This document shows positions 8,305-16,345 of a stretch of 26,554 nucleotides of DNA, piece by piece. A program made the translations under genes and the position numbers. The stretch's first letter is position 1; every line of letters begins with the position of its first letter. The stretch comes from Flavobacteriales bacterium UBA7690. Lineage in GTDB: Bacteria > Bacteroidota > Bacteroidia > Flavobacteriales_F > PHOS-HE28. Below the pieces are notes generated by a model. That model was not told the DNA's origin, did not search any database, and saw only the letters and a program-made list of their open reading frames with translations. The stretch covers positions 1 to 26,554 of the forward strand of contig DLGQ01000115.1 in NCBI GenBank assembly GCA_002482775.1. The letters are read 5' to 3'.

Positions 8305-9157
8305 CCTGGTTCTTGACAGCTTGTTCGTAAACGTTGCGGCGCATTTCCTCGATCAGTTCCAATTTGCGTTGGTTGAGCAAGATGGAGCGAATATCGGGCC
8401 TTACCAGTTCAACAGGAGAAAGACTGTTGCGTGGACGGTGTTCCAGGATCTCCACGAACCAGGCTGAAGCTTCTTCTCGGAGCACCTCTTTCCCATTGCG
8501 GGCGATGACGGCATCGATGGCCGGCATGGGCACCTCGGCGCGCAATTCCGAGGCCGGTATCCACGTGGTGCTGCGATCCACGATGGCCACGCCGCGCTGG
8601 GCCAACCACACTTCAACCTCGCGCAGGTCCTCGCCTTGGCCGTTCAGGAAACGCTGCTCCATCTTGCGCAACACCCGACCATCCGCTTCGTTCACTTTGA
8701 ACCACCGCGCCCGGATCATATCGTCCTTCAGCTCGAAATCGGTCCGGTGCGTTGCGTAGTAAGCCTGGATCTGTGAATCGGTCACGGCCGTGTCCAGTTT
8801 CTGGTCCACCAACGCTTGCTCATAGTTGTAGATCACCAACGAACGACGGTAGTCCTCCAACTGGGCTTCCATATCGAGGTTGTCGTTCGTCTGGTTCAAT
8901 TCGGCTGTATGCAGCACGACCTGTTGATGCGACCAGGCCGTGATGTACTGGTGTGCCAACGCTGCACTGTCCGCAGGTGTTGCATCCACCGGGATCACTT
9001 GGCGTAGATCGCTCCAATGAAGTACCTGGTCGAAGGCCCGTGCGATGGGCTTATCCGATCCGTCCGGTGGGCTGGTACAAGCACAGCAGCACGTTGCAAC
9101 GGCCACGGTCATCCGTATGGAGCGCGGAGGAACCCTCGGATGGCCTTGCGCGATCAC
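8282..9157 (-). CDS. Accessory envelope lipoprotein of the parvulin operon
   Basis: 291 residues if translation starts at the GTG 9155-9157, which shares GTGA with the stop of the upstream isomerase gene. An ATG at 9110-9112 is the alternative and gives 276 residues. The N-terminus holds a basic stretch, then MTVAVATCCCAC followed by TSPPDGS, which fits a lipoprotein signal; the lipid-bearing cysteine is probably the last one. The remainder is helical and charged (VTDSQIQAYYATHRTDFEL at the centre) and resembles the non-catalytic flanks of SurA/PpiD proteins. No parvulin core motif is visible. Its place between two parvulin genes suggests a chaperone partner. The gene after it overlaps by 23 bases. 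No specific family was recognised. Confidence 0.8.
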   Translation of the reverse strand: MIAQGHPRVPPRSIRMTVAVATCCCACTSPPDGSDKPIARAFDQVLHWSDLRQVIPVDATPADSAALAHQYITAWSHQQVVLHTAELNQTNDNLDMEAQLEDYRRSLVIYNYEQALVDQKLDTAVTDSQIQAYYATHRTDFELKDDMIRARWFKVNEADGRVLRKMEQRFLNGQGEDLREVEVWLAQRGVAIVDRSTTWIPASELRAEVPMPAIDAVIARNGKEVLREEASAWFVEILEHRPRNSLSPVELVRPDIRSILLNQRKLELIEEMRRNVYEQAVKNQDVETFAP

Positions 9158-11319
9158 TTGATGGAGTACAGAACATCCTGATCCACTACGACAGGATACT
9201 TCGCTCGCAGTTCCGTGATCCACGCTTTTTCCAAGTTGTCCTGGTAGGAGGCCGTGATCAGGCCACGCGCTTCCTCCAAGGTCTTCGGTTCAGGGGCCTT
9301 GACGCCTTTCACATCGGGGATCACGACACGATCATCCAACTGGATGTTGGCCCCCAGTCCGGGCTTGGCGACACCTTTGAGGAAGGACTTCTGCTCTGCC
9401 GTGAAGAGGCCCGATTCGATGGTAAGGGCCAGCGCGTTGTCCTTGTTCACGATGGTGGTAAGGTCGTTGCCGCGCTTGCCTTTACCCACCAATGAACGCA
9501 CCTGCTTGGCAACAACCGCATCGGAGCAGAAGTAGAGATCGGCATCGTAACGGGTATCCCACATGAAGTCGCTCTTGTGCGCAGCGTAGTACGCATCAAG
9601 ACCGGCGGTGTCGCGCACAGCTTTGCCCCAGACCTTCTGGTCGGTGAGTTCGAAGAGCAGGATGCCATCGCGGTATTCCTTCATCAGCAGCCGGAACTCG
9701 GGGTATTTCTCCTCGAGGTGAGCATCCTCGTAGGCCATGATCTTCTCGTCCACCATTTCCGCGAAGCGCAGATCCACGAGTTCCTTGGTCGGTATGGTAC
9801 GCTCTCGGCGCTGCTTGCTTTCTATGTGGTCCAGGAGATCCTTCTGGGTGAATGTGCCGCCTTTGAACGTGAAGACAGGCTTGGTGAGCTTCTCCGCCTT
9901 CTTGCGATCGTAGGTCCACCCTTCGCTGATGGTGCGCACCACCACGGTGTCGTCCATCGTCTGGGTCATCTCATCGTATTGCTTGCTCTTGGTGTTGAGC
10001 AATTTGCCACCGCGTATGGCTCCGAGCAATTCGCGACGATAGCGTTTGCCTTTCAGTTCGAAAGGACCTTCCGCCACGTTCTTACGGAGCAAGGTGTCGC
10101 TCACCGAAGTGCCTTTCTTGAACACCGAGGTATCGATCAGGGCGATGAGGGGTTTCACGTTCTGGGGATAGGCCGTGTAGCCATATTCTTTGCGCAAACG
10201 CTCGATGAAGACCTTCTGGGTGATCTCCGCACGGCTATCGCGTGAGATCTTGTTCTTGAGCTCGGCCTTGGCAGCATCGTAGGTGGCTAGCGGCTGCTTC
10301 TCAAGCAGTTTGATGATGTGCCAGCCGTAACGCGACCTGATCGGGGAACTCATATCATCCACCTTCTGTAGACCGAAGGCCACGTCCTCGAACTCCTCGA
10401 TCATCTTTCCGGTACCGAACATGGCCAACTCGCCGCCCTTGGTATTGGAGCTTTCGTCCTCGCTATACTTCAACGCCGCATCAGCGAAGGACAATTTGCC
10501 GGATACGACCTGGTCGTAAACTTCCTGGATGCGCTGCTCTACCGCCGTCTTCTTCTCAGGTGTATCCTGGTCCGTACTGCGCATCATGATGTGGGCCACC
10601 TTGACCTGTCCACGGGCCGGACGACGGTCCACGGACTTGATGATGTGGTAGCCGAAGCGTGTGCGCACCGGAGCACTTACCTCTCCCGTCTGCGTCTTGT
10701 ATGCGGCGCTTTCGAAAGGATACACCATCTGCAACGCGCTGAACCATCCCAGATCGCCCCCGTTCTTCGCAGCGCTGGGATCATCGGATCCGCCTGGGCC
10801 TTGGGCCACCGAAGCGAAGTCCTCCCCTTTCATCACCCGTTCGCGCAGGGTGTTGATCTTCTTCCATGCCACGAGGGTATCCTCCGGTGCCGCGTCCGGT
10901 GCTACTTGCACGAGGATGTGGCTGGCGCGTATTTCTTCTTGCATGCGGCTGAACGCTTCCTTCATCAGCGCATCGTTCAACTCGCGATCGATCAGGTACG
11001 GGCGGGCCAGTTGTTTCCGGTATCCATCCAGTTCGTTCCTGAACTTGCTGATGGTATCCATGCCCAGCACTTCCGCCTCGCGCACCTTCAACTTGTAATT
11101 GATGAACAAGTCGAGGTATTCATCCAACGCCTCCTTGGTGACGGCAGCGTCCTTGTTGTTCTTCTTGTAGATGGCCTCGAACTCACTGCGTGGTACGGCG
11201 TTGCCATCCACGGTCATGATCACGGGATCGGAGGCTCCGTTCTGGGCACCGACTTCGTTGATGACGAACACCGCCAGGGTGAGGGCGAGGATCACGGACT
11301 TCTTGACTACACGTTCCAT
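9154..11319 (-). CDS. PpiC/PpiD-type peptidylprolyl isomerase, two parvulin domains
   Basis: 721 residues. The N-terminus (MERVVKKSVILALTLAVFVINEVGAQ) is a cleavable signal peptide rather than the membrane anchor of enterobacterial PpiD. Residues 33-125 are a SurA/PpiD-like helical region. Parvulin domain 1 spans about 131-230 (ASHILVQ, GGDLGWFSALQMVYPFE, FGYHIIK) and domain 2 about 240-340 (VAHIMMRS, KGGELAMFGTGKMIEEFE, YGWHIIKLLE). The last 380 residues are helical with further SurA-like segments (ELVDLRFAEMVDEKIMAYED). It is the first gene of the operon running down to the MoxR gene at 5975 and overlaps the next gene by four bases (GTGA). A consensus -7 box lies at 11372-11379. It probably folds periplasmic or outer-membrane clients, which may include T9SS cargo. 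Confidence 0.93.
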   Translation of the reverse strand: MERVVKKSVILALTLAVFVINEVGAQNGASDPVIMTVDGNAVPRSEFEAIYKKNNKDAAVTKEALDEYLDLFINYKLKVREAEVLGMDTISKFRNELDGYRKQLARPYLIDRELNDALMKEAFSRMQEEIRASHILVQVAPDAAPEDTLVAWKKINTLRERVMKGEDFASVAQGPGGSDDPSAAKNGGDLGWFSALQMVYPFESAAYKTQTGEVSAPVRTRFGYHIIKSVDRRPARGQVKVAHIMMRSTDQDTPEKKTAVEQRIQEVYDQVVSGKLSFADAALKYSEDESSNTKGGELAMFGTGKMIEEFEDVAFGLQKVDDMSSPIRSRYGWHIIKLLEKQPLATYDAAKAELKNKISRDSRAEITQKVFIERLRKEYGYTAYPQNVKPLIALIDTSVFKKGTSVSDTLLRKNVAEGPFELKGKRYRRELLGAIRGGKLLNTKSKQYDEMTQTMDDTVVVRTISEGWTYDRKKAEKLTKPVFTFKGGTFTQKDLLDHIESKQRRERTIPTKELVDLRFAEMVDEKIMAYEDAHLEEKYPEFRLLMKEYRDGILLFELTDQKVWGKAVRDTAGLDAYYAAHKSDFMWDTRYDADLYFCSDAVVAKQVRSLVGKGKRGNDLTTIVNKDNALALTIESGLFTAEQKSFLKGVAKPGLGANIQLDDRVVIPDVKGVKAPEPKTLEEARGLITASYQDNLEKAWITELRAKYPVVVDQDVLYSIK

Positions 11320-11463
11320 TGTTCTGCAACAAGTTCACGCCCACGGTGGTAAGGTAGGCGGACAAGGGTTGCAAATGTAACCGATCGGGCGTGAGAGCCA
11401 GACCGTTAAAAGAACCAAATCATCCGGTCACGAACCACCATTAACCTGCGGTGTCCCGGTACC
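11320..11463. other. Divergent intergenic region
   Basis: 144 bases between the parvulin operon (minus) and the glycosyltransferase gene (plus). It holds the minus-strand -7 box at 11372-11379. I see no open frame, no strong hairpin and no clear plus-strand TAnnTTTG box. Confidence 0.6.
11372..11379 (-). promoter_or_regulatory. -7 promoter box of the parvulin-MoxR operon
   Basis: On the minus strand this reads TACATTTG, an exact TAnnTTTG match, giving a leader of roughly 45 bases before the ATG at 11319. No convincing -33 TTG was seen at the right distance. It lies in the 144-base divergent gap shared with the glycosyltransferase gene, for which I could not find a clear plus-strand promoter. 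Confidence 0.5.
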
Positions 11464-12645
11464 ATGCCGCTCAGGTGCCCCAACCTTTCTTTCCTTTGGC
11501 CCACCATGGAGCGGCTCGATACCAGAACGATCCGGGTCGGAGTTACGGGAAGCGGATATGCCGAACATCGGAACATCATCGACCTGCCGTTCCGCAATGT
11601 CCGGGTAGGAAGACATCGGGACCTGATCCAGCTCTTGGACCACATCTACTTCCGGGCTACGAACAGCTTGACCCCCGTGCTGCATGGACGCCATATGCAC
11701 CTTGGGTTATGCAACTACGACGTCCTTCATTTCTTCAATAAGACGAGCCTTTCCAACACCCCATGGGTCTCCACTTTCGAGAACCATATCCCCCGCCTCG
11801 CCACGCGGCATCGCGGCCTGACCGAACAACTGCTACACCCGAAATGCATCGGGTTGATCTCCATGAGCGAGCGCGCACTGTTGCAACAGGAGGCATGGCT
11901 CGCCCCTTTCCCCGACCTGCGCGACGCCATCATGGCGAGAACGACGGTGATGCACCCTGCGCAAAAGGCACTTGTCGGGGACGATCATGTGAAACCGAAC
12001 ATACAGGACGGGGTGCGATGCTTGATGGTGGGACACGACCTTTTCCGCAAGGGCGGACTACCCATGCTGCGCGCTTTTGACCGGGTCCTCCAGCGTGGGG
12101 GACCGTTCCACCTGACCATCGTAAGCCGTATGCATATCGGCGACTATGTGAGCCAGGCCACCTCTGCGGATCTTCAAGAGGCCATGGCGATCATCGGCAG
12201 GCATCCTGAGCGGATCACCTTGCATTCCACACTGCCGAACGCGGAGGTGCTCCGCGCATTCAGGGAGGCCCATGTGGCCCTGCTGACCACCTTCGACGAC
12301 ACCTACGGCTATTCGGTACTGGAAGGGCAAGCACACGCCTGCGCGACCATCACCACCGATGTATGTGCGCTTCCGGAGATCAACGATGAGGTGTGTGGAT
12401 GGATGATCGCACTTCCACAGAACGAACGGAAGGAAGCCACCTGGCGGACCCAACAAGGACGTGCCGTCCTGAACCGGGCCATTGAAGAACAATTGGAGGC
12501 CATACTGGATGAAATTGCCGCAGATCCTGGGCGGGCCATCAAAAAAGGCTTTGCTGGACTTGCGCGGATCAGACGCGATCACGACCCCCAACAAAAGGCC
12601 GATACGCTCGAGGCCCTTTACCGTTCGGGCTGTAACCGCCAGTGA
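11464..12645 (+). CDS. GT-B glycosyltransferase, family 4-like
   Basis: 393 residues from the ATG at 11464; a second ATG at 11506 (MERLDTRTIRVGVTG) is equally possible and gives 379. The C-terminal half has the GT-B signature: LMVGHDLFRKGGLPMLRAF (188-205), where the RKG loop binds the nucleotide-sugar phosphate, and FDDTYGYSVLEGQAHACATI (277-296), the acceptor/donor region ending in TTDVCALPEI. In the usual E-x7-E pair the first Glu is replaced by Asp278, while Glu287 is kept. No signal peptide or membrane segment is seen, so it is probably cytosolic. It stands alone between two minus-strand operons; donor and acceptor cannot be inferred. Its stop abuts the guaB stop with no spacer. Confidence 0.85.
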   Translation: MPLRCPNLSFLWPTMERLDTRTIRVGVTGSGYAEHRNIIDLPFRNVRVGRHRDLIQLLDHIYFRATNSLTPVLHGRHMHLGLCNYDVLHFFNKTSLSNTPWVSTFENHIPRLATRHRGLTEQLLHPKCIGLISMSERALLQQEAWLAPFPDLRDAIMARTTVMHPAQKALVGDDHVKPNIQDGVRCLMVGHDLFRKGGLPMLRAFDRVLQRGGPFHLTIVSRMHIGDYVSQATSADLQEAMAIIGRHPERITLHSTLPNAEVLRAFREAHVALLTTFDDTYGYSVLEGQAHACATITTDVCALPEINDEVCGWMIALPQNERKEATWRTQQGRAVLNRAIEEQLEAILDEIAADPGRAIKKGFAGLARIRRDHDPQQKADTLEALYRSGCNRQ

Positions 12646-14169
12646 TCAGTGGTGGCTGTAGTTGGGCGCTTCGCGCGTGATGTGAACATCGTGTGGATGG
12701 CTCTCGCGCATACCAGCCATGGTGATGCGTATGAACCGCGCATTCCGTAAGGCCTCCATGTCCGAGGCACCGCAATAACCCATGCCGGCGCGCAGCCCTC
12801 CAACGAGCTGGTGTACCACCTCCGCCAAACGGCCTTTGTAGGGCACCCTACCACTAATTCCTTCTGGAACCAGTTTCTTGATGTCATCCTCGGCGTCTTG
12901 GAAATACCGGTCCTTGCTGCCTTGCTGCATGGCTTCTATGGAACCCATGCCACGGTAGGTCTTGAAGCGACGGCCTTCATAGATCACCGTTTCACCAGGG
13001 CTTTCCTCCACACCGGCGAACATGCTCCCGATCATCACCGTGCCCGCGCCAGCGGCCATGGCTTTCACGATATCACCGGTATACCGAATGCCCCCATCAG
13101 CGATCACGGGCACTCCGCTACCTTCAATGGCAGCAGCGCAATCCATCACGGCCGTAAGCTGCGGAACACCAACGCCAGCGATGACGCGCGTGGTGCATAT
13201 ACTGCCCGGCCCGATGCCCACCTTCACGGCATCGGCACCAGCATCGACCAGGTCCCGTGCAGCCTCGGCGGTGGCCACGTTACCAACGATGACATCCACC
13301 CCGGGAAGTTCCTGTTTCACCGAACGCAGCATATCCAACACGCCCCGGCTGTGACCATGAGCGGTATCGATGACCAAGGCATCGACACCCGCCTCTACCA
13401 ACGCACGCGCCCTTTCCATGGTGTCTCGCGTCACACCCACGGCGGCAGCCACACGCAACCTGCCCAATTTGTCCTTGCAGGCGTTCGGGCGTTGTTTCAG
13501 TTTGATGATGTCCTTATAGGTGATCAATCCGACCAACTTGCCACTGGTATCCACCACGGGGAGCTTTTCGATCTTGTGCTCCTGTAAAATATCCTCCGCT
13601 TGCGCCATGGATGTATCCGGCTTGGCGGTGATGATGCGCTGGCTGGTCATCACTTCGGTGACCGGACGTGCCATTTTCTTCTCGAACCGCAGGTCGCGGT
13701 TGGTGACGATGCCGACCAGCTTATCCGCCTCGCCTACCACAGGAATACCGCCGATCCGATGCTCGGCCATCAAGCGCAGCGCATCGGCCACTGTGGCGTT
13801 CTCTTGAAGCTTCACCGGGTCGAGGATCATGCCGCTCTCGGAGCGTTTCACCCGGCGAACCTCGGCCGCCTGCTCGGCGATGCTCTGGTTCTTGTGAATG
13901 ACCCCGATGCCGCCTTGTTGGGCGATGGCGATGGCGAGTTCAGCCCCGGTAACAGTGTCCATAGCTGCTGAGACCACAGGGATGTTCAGCCTGATGTTGC
14001 GGGTGAATTGGGAGCGGATGTCCACCTCGCGTGGAAGAACCTCGCTGTAGGCCGGCACCAACAATACATCATCGTACGTGAGGCCTTCCCCGATAAGCTT
14101 GCTGGAATGACCGTTCTGTGAAGGCTCTACAGCGGTCTTGCGCGAAGGGGAGGTAGTGGATCGTTCCAT
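12646..14169 (-). CDS. guaB: Inosine-5'-monophosphate dehydrogenase
   Basis: 507 residues from the ATG at 14167-14169. IMPDH oxidises IMP to XMP with NAD+, the committed step of guanine nucleotide synthesis, in the cytosol. The core begins at LIGEGLTYDDVLLVPA (25-40). Two CBS domains occupy about 118-225. GPGSICTTRVIAG (320-332) carries the catalytic Cys325, GGIRYTGDIVKA (359-370) binds phosphate, and RGMGSIEAMQQGSKDRYF (406-423) is the mobile flap region. The C-terminus EAPNYSHH is typical. The longer upstream open frame lacks family similarity and overlaps the neighbouring gene. A TACTTTTG box ends only three bases before the ATG. Both the length and the presence of CBS domains are normal. 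Confidence 0.97.
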   Translation of the reverse strand: MERSTTSPSRKTAVEPSQNGHSSKLIGEGLTYDDVLLVPAYSEVLPREVDIRSQFTRNIRLNIPVVSAAMDTVTGAELAIAIAQQGGIGVIHKNQSIAEQAAEVRRVKRSESGMILDPVKLQENATVADALRLMAEHRIGGIPVVGEADKLVGIVTNRDLRFEKKMARPVTEVMTSQRIITAKPDTSMAQAEDILQEHKIEKLPVVDTSGKLVGLITYKDIIKLKQRPNACKDKLGRLRVAAAVGVTRDTMERARALVEAGVDALVIDTAHGHSRGVLDMLRSVKQELPGVDVIVGNVATAEAARDLVDAGADAVKVGIGPGSICTTRVIAGVGVPQLTAVMDCAAAIEGSGVPVIADGGIRYTGDIVKAMAAGAGTVMIGSMFAGVEESPGETVIYEGRRFKTYRGMGSIEAMQQGSKDRYFQDAEDDIKKLVPEGISGRVPYKGRLAEVVHQLVGGLRAGMGYCGASDMEALRNARFIRITMAGMRESHPHDVHITREAPNYSHH

Positions 14170-14172
14170 GCA

Positions 14173-14180
14173 CAAAAGTA
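14173..14180 (-). promoter_or_regulatory. -7 promoter box abutting the guaB start
   Basis: On the minus strand this reads TACTTTTG, an exact TAnnTTTG match, within the 31-base gap behind the fibronectin-rich gene. It ends three bases before the guaB ATG, so transcription from it would give a message with almost no leader. No ATG, GTG or TTG lies in frame within the next 29 codons, so the start is unlikely to be downstream. Confidence 0.4.
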
Positions 14181-14200
14181 CAGAACGCAACGATCCCTGA

Positions 14201-16345
14201 TCACTCCACGGCCGTAAGCATGGTGACCGTACCCCGCTTTTCGAAGACCCGGCCCGCGCCGTTCTTGAAGGTGCAGTAGTACGCATAAACTCCCACCGGA
14301 ACGGACTTCCCACCCACCGTACCATCCCAAGCTTGGTCGTGGTCCGTGGTGGTCCATATCACTTGGCCCCAGCGGTTGATGATGGCCAGTTCGTACTCCG
14401 AAACATCGGCATAGGCTAACTGCGGAAGGAAGGTCGGGTTGTAGCCACCAACGATGAAGGCGTTCGGGATGTAGACCAGTTCATCCTGTACAGCACATAC
14501 GATGTTGCTGGTGGAGGTCATGTTGGTGCCAGAGGGGTTGCCCACTTCCAACGCTGTGATGTAATAGCAGAACCGCCCGGTGGTGGCGGTAAGTCCGGAA
14601 ACGTCGTCCATGAAGGTCCACGGATCGGCCGGCGCGATGGTGCGCAGCGTGAACGCACCATCGGCGATCTGCCTGTACAAGGCGTAAGCCTGCACGTCTC
14701 CGGCCCAGTCTTCGTAGCCGTTCCATTCCAAGCGGTCGAAGCCGGTGAGTTCGGCGGTGGCTTTGAGGATGATGTTCTGACCGATGTTGCTTACGACCGA
14801 TGCTTGGCCACAGCCATCCAATACCACCACGCGGTACCGATAGCTGGTGCTGACCGGGTCAACATCGCTGTCCGTAAAGGTGATGACCGAGGAGAACGTG
14901 GCCGGCAGAAGTGCGATCGGCTCGAATGCACCACCGTTCACGGACCGTTCCAACCGGTAGCCTTGTACGATGGCAGCCACATCCACACTATCAACGATCG
15001 TGATCTGCGACTCGCCCGAAACGGTGACGGTGCGCAGGTAGTTGAACGTGGGAAGCCCCGGATAATCGGTGACGACGCAAACCTTGTTGGAAAGTGACGA
15101 GGCCAAGCCTACACCTTGATAGGCCACCACCGCGAAACAGTAGGTGGTGAACGGTGCCACATCATAGGTGAACGAGGTGGTTCCCCCATCAACGCCACCG
15201 GCCAGTGTCCATAGCCCCCCGTTGCGCTGAACGAGTATCGCGTGATCCTCCACCGGCCAACCACCGTAGGGGGCCCACTGCAAGGTCACTGTTCCTGCAC
15301 ATTCATCGTAGAACTGCTCCAGGTGCATGGTCCGGTGGAACGGGCGCGTGGAGCTTGTGTTGGGGCTGGGTGGAACTCCTGTTTCACACGTGTCGAACGC
15401 TGCGATGGAATAGCCTTCGGACCCCAGTATGGCCAAACTTTCGAACCACTCGAACTGGGTGTTGTTGCGGCCATAAACCGTATCAATGATCACCGCACCA
15501 CTTGGCGCTTCGAACACGATGATATAGCCGTCAGTGTCCAACTCCGGACTTGGCTCCCAATCGATGGAAGCCAGGCCGCTCACGGTATCCACGGTGACGG
15601 CCACGATCTCCGGTGGTGAGGGGGGTGTGACATCACGGAACCGATCGCCGGCCCAGTTGCTGCTGCTGGTGCAGCCACTAGCATCGGTCCGTTCGATGTG
15701 GAAGGTGAGCGAATCATCGCAAATGGTGACCACGTGTTGATAGCTGAACGTGGTGGCGGGCAACTCCGCCAGTATCTGTAACGAACCAACAGGGTATTCC
15801 ATCCACACGGTGAACGTATCGTCCGCCGTGGGCGCCACGCCCGGGGCTACCCACGTGAGGTTCGCACTGCCCGGTGGAACGCTCTGGAACAACTGTAGGT
15901 AGATGGTGGAGACCGTATCGCTCGGGAGCGACTCTTCGGGTACCGGATCGTTCGTGAACGTGGTGATGTAATAAAAGAGCGGCCCGGCACTGCCATCCGA
16001 AGTGGGATCGGACCAATTGCTTACGGTGATCAGCGGGATGGTCCCTGCCGGGATGAAGGGTCCACCGGCATTACTTGACACGTAGATCTGGTAGTTGCCG
16101 AAAACCCCGCCGGGGTCGCTGGGCCCGGTCCATGTGAGGGTCACCATGCCACTGGCGTCCACACCGGCACAATGCAACACCACAGGAGCAAGAGGTGCCG
16201 CGAGCAAAGGAGCTCCGGTGCTGAACAGGGCGAGAACCACCAGGAAGAGATCCCTGATGCGTTTGAACGTACCGTTCGCTGCGCACACTGCCACGCCTGA
16301 TAGACGCGCGGCCGCTGCCGTTTGTTGCCGAACGCCTCGTTTCAT
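14201..16345 (-). CDS. Fibronectin-III-rich secreted protein with gliding-type T9SS tail
   Basis: 714 residues. The start ATG overlaps the stop of the upstream flavoenzyme gene (ATGA). A hydrophobic signal segment lies at about 33-50 (LFLVVLALFSTGAPLLAA) behind an unusually long N-region, so a GTG at codon 18 or 20 is a possible alternative start. Residues 50-620 contain several fibronectin type III-like repeats (VTLTWTGPSDPGG, NLTWVAPG, ASIDWEPSPELDTDGY, TLQWAPYGGW, RLEWNGYEDWAGDVQAY), each with the Trp and Tyr positions typical of the fold. Residues 623-714 match the gliding-motility-associated C-terminal domain (YIPNAFIV, INRWGQVIW, WDGTVGGKSVPVGVYAYYC), a type B T9SS signal. It is probably a surface adhesin or matrix protein. 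guaB follows after 31 bases. Confidence 0.9.
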   Translation of the reverse strand: MKRGVRQQTAAAARLSGVAVCAANGTFKRIRDLFLVVLALFSTGAPLLAAPLAPVVLHCAGVDASGMVTLTWTGPSDPGGVFGNYQIYVSSNAGGPFIPAGTIPLITVSNWSDPTSDGSAGPLFYYITTFTNDPVPEESLPSDTVSTIYLQLFQSVPPGSANLTWVAPGVAPTADDTFTVWMEYPVGSLQILAELPATTFSYQHVVTICDDSLTFHIERTDASGCTSSSNWAGDRFRDVTPPSPPEIVAVTVDTVSGLASIDWEPSPELDTDGYIIVFEAPSGAVIIDTVYGRNNTQFEWFESLAILGSEGYSIAAFDTCETGVPPSPNTSSTRPFHRTMHLEQFYDECAGTVTLQWAPYGGWPVEDHAILVQRNGGLWTLAGGVDGGTTSFTYDVAPFTTYCFAVVAYQGVGLASSLSNKVCVVTDYPGLPTFNYLRTVTVSGESQITIVDSVDVAAIVQGYRLERSVNGGAFEPIALLPATFSSVITFTDSDVDPVSTSYRYRVVVLDGCGQASVVSNIGQNIILKATAELTGFDRLEWNGYEDWAGDVQAYALYRQIADGAFTLRTIAPADPWTFMDDVSGLTATTGRFCYYITALEVGNPSGTNMTSTSNIVCAVQDELVYIPNAFIVGGYNPTFLPQLAYADVSEYELAIINRWGQVIWTTTDHDQAWDGTVGGKSVPVGVYAYYCTFKNGAGRVFEKRGTVTMLTAVE

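Noticed and set aside
9577..11352. Long plus-strand open frames opposite the PpiD-like gene
   Set aside because: They mirror the codon pattern of the minus-strand isomerase, have no signal peptide or motif, and the minus-strand gene is unmistakable.
12811..13587. A 258-codon plus-strand frame opposite guaB
   Set aside because: Antisense shadow of a highly conserved enzyme, rich in His, with no start context.
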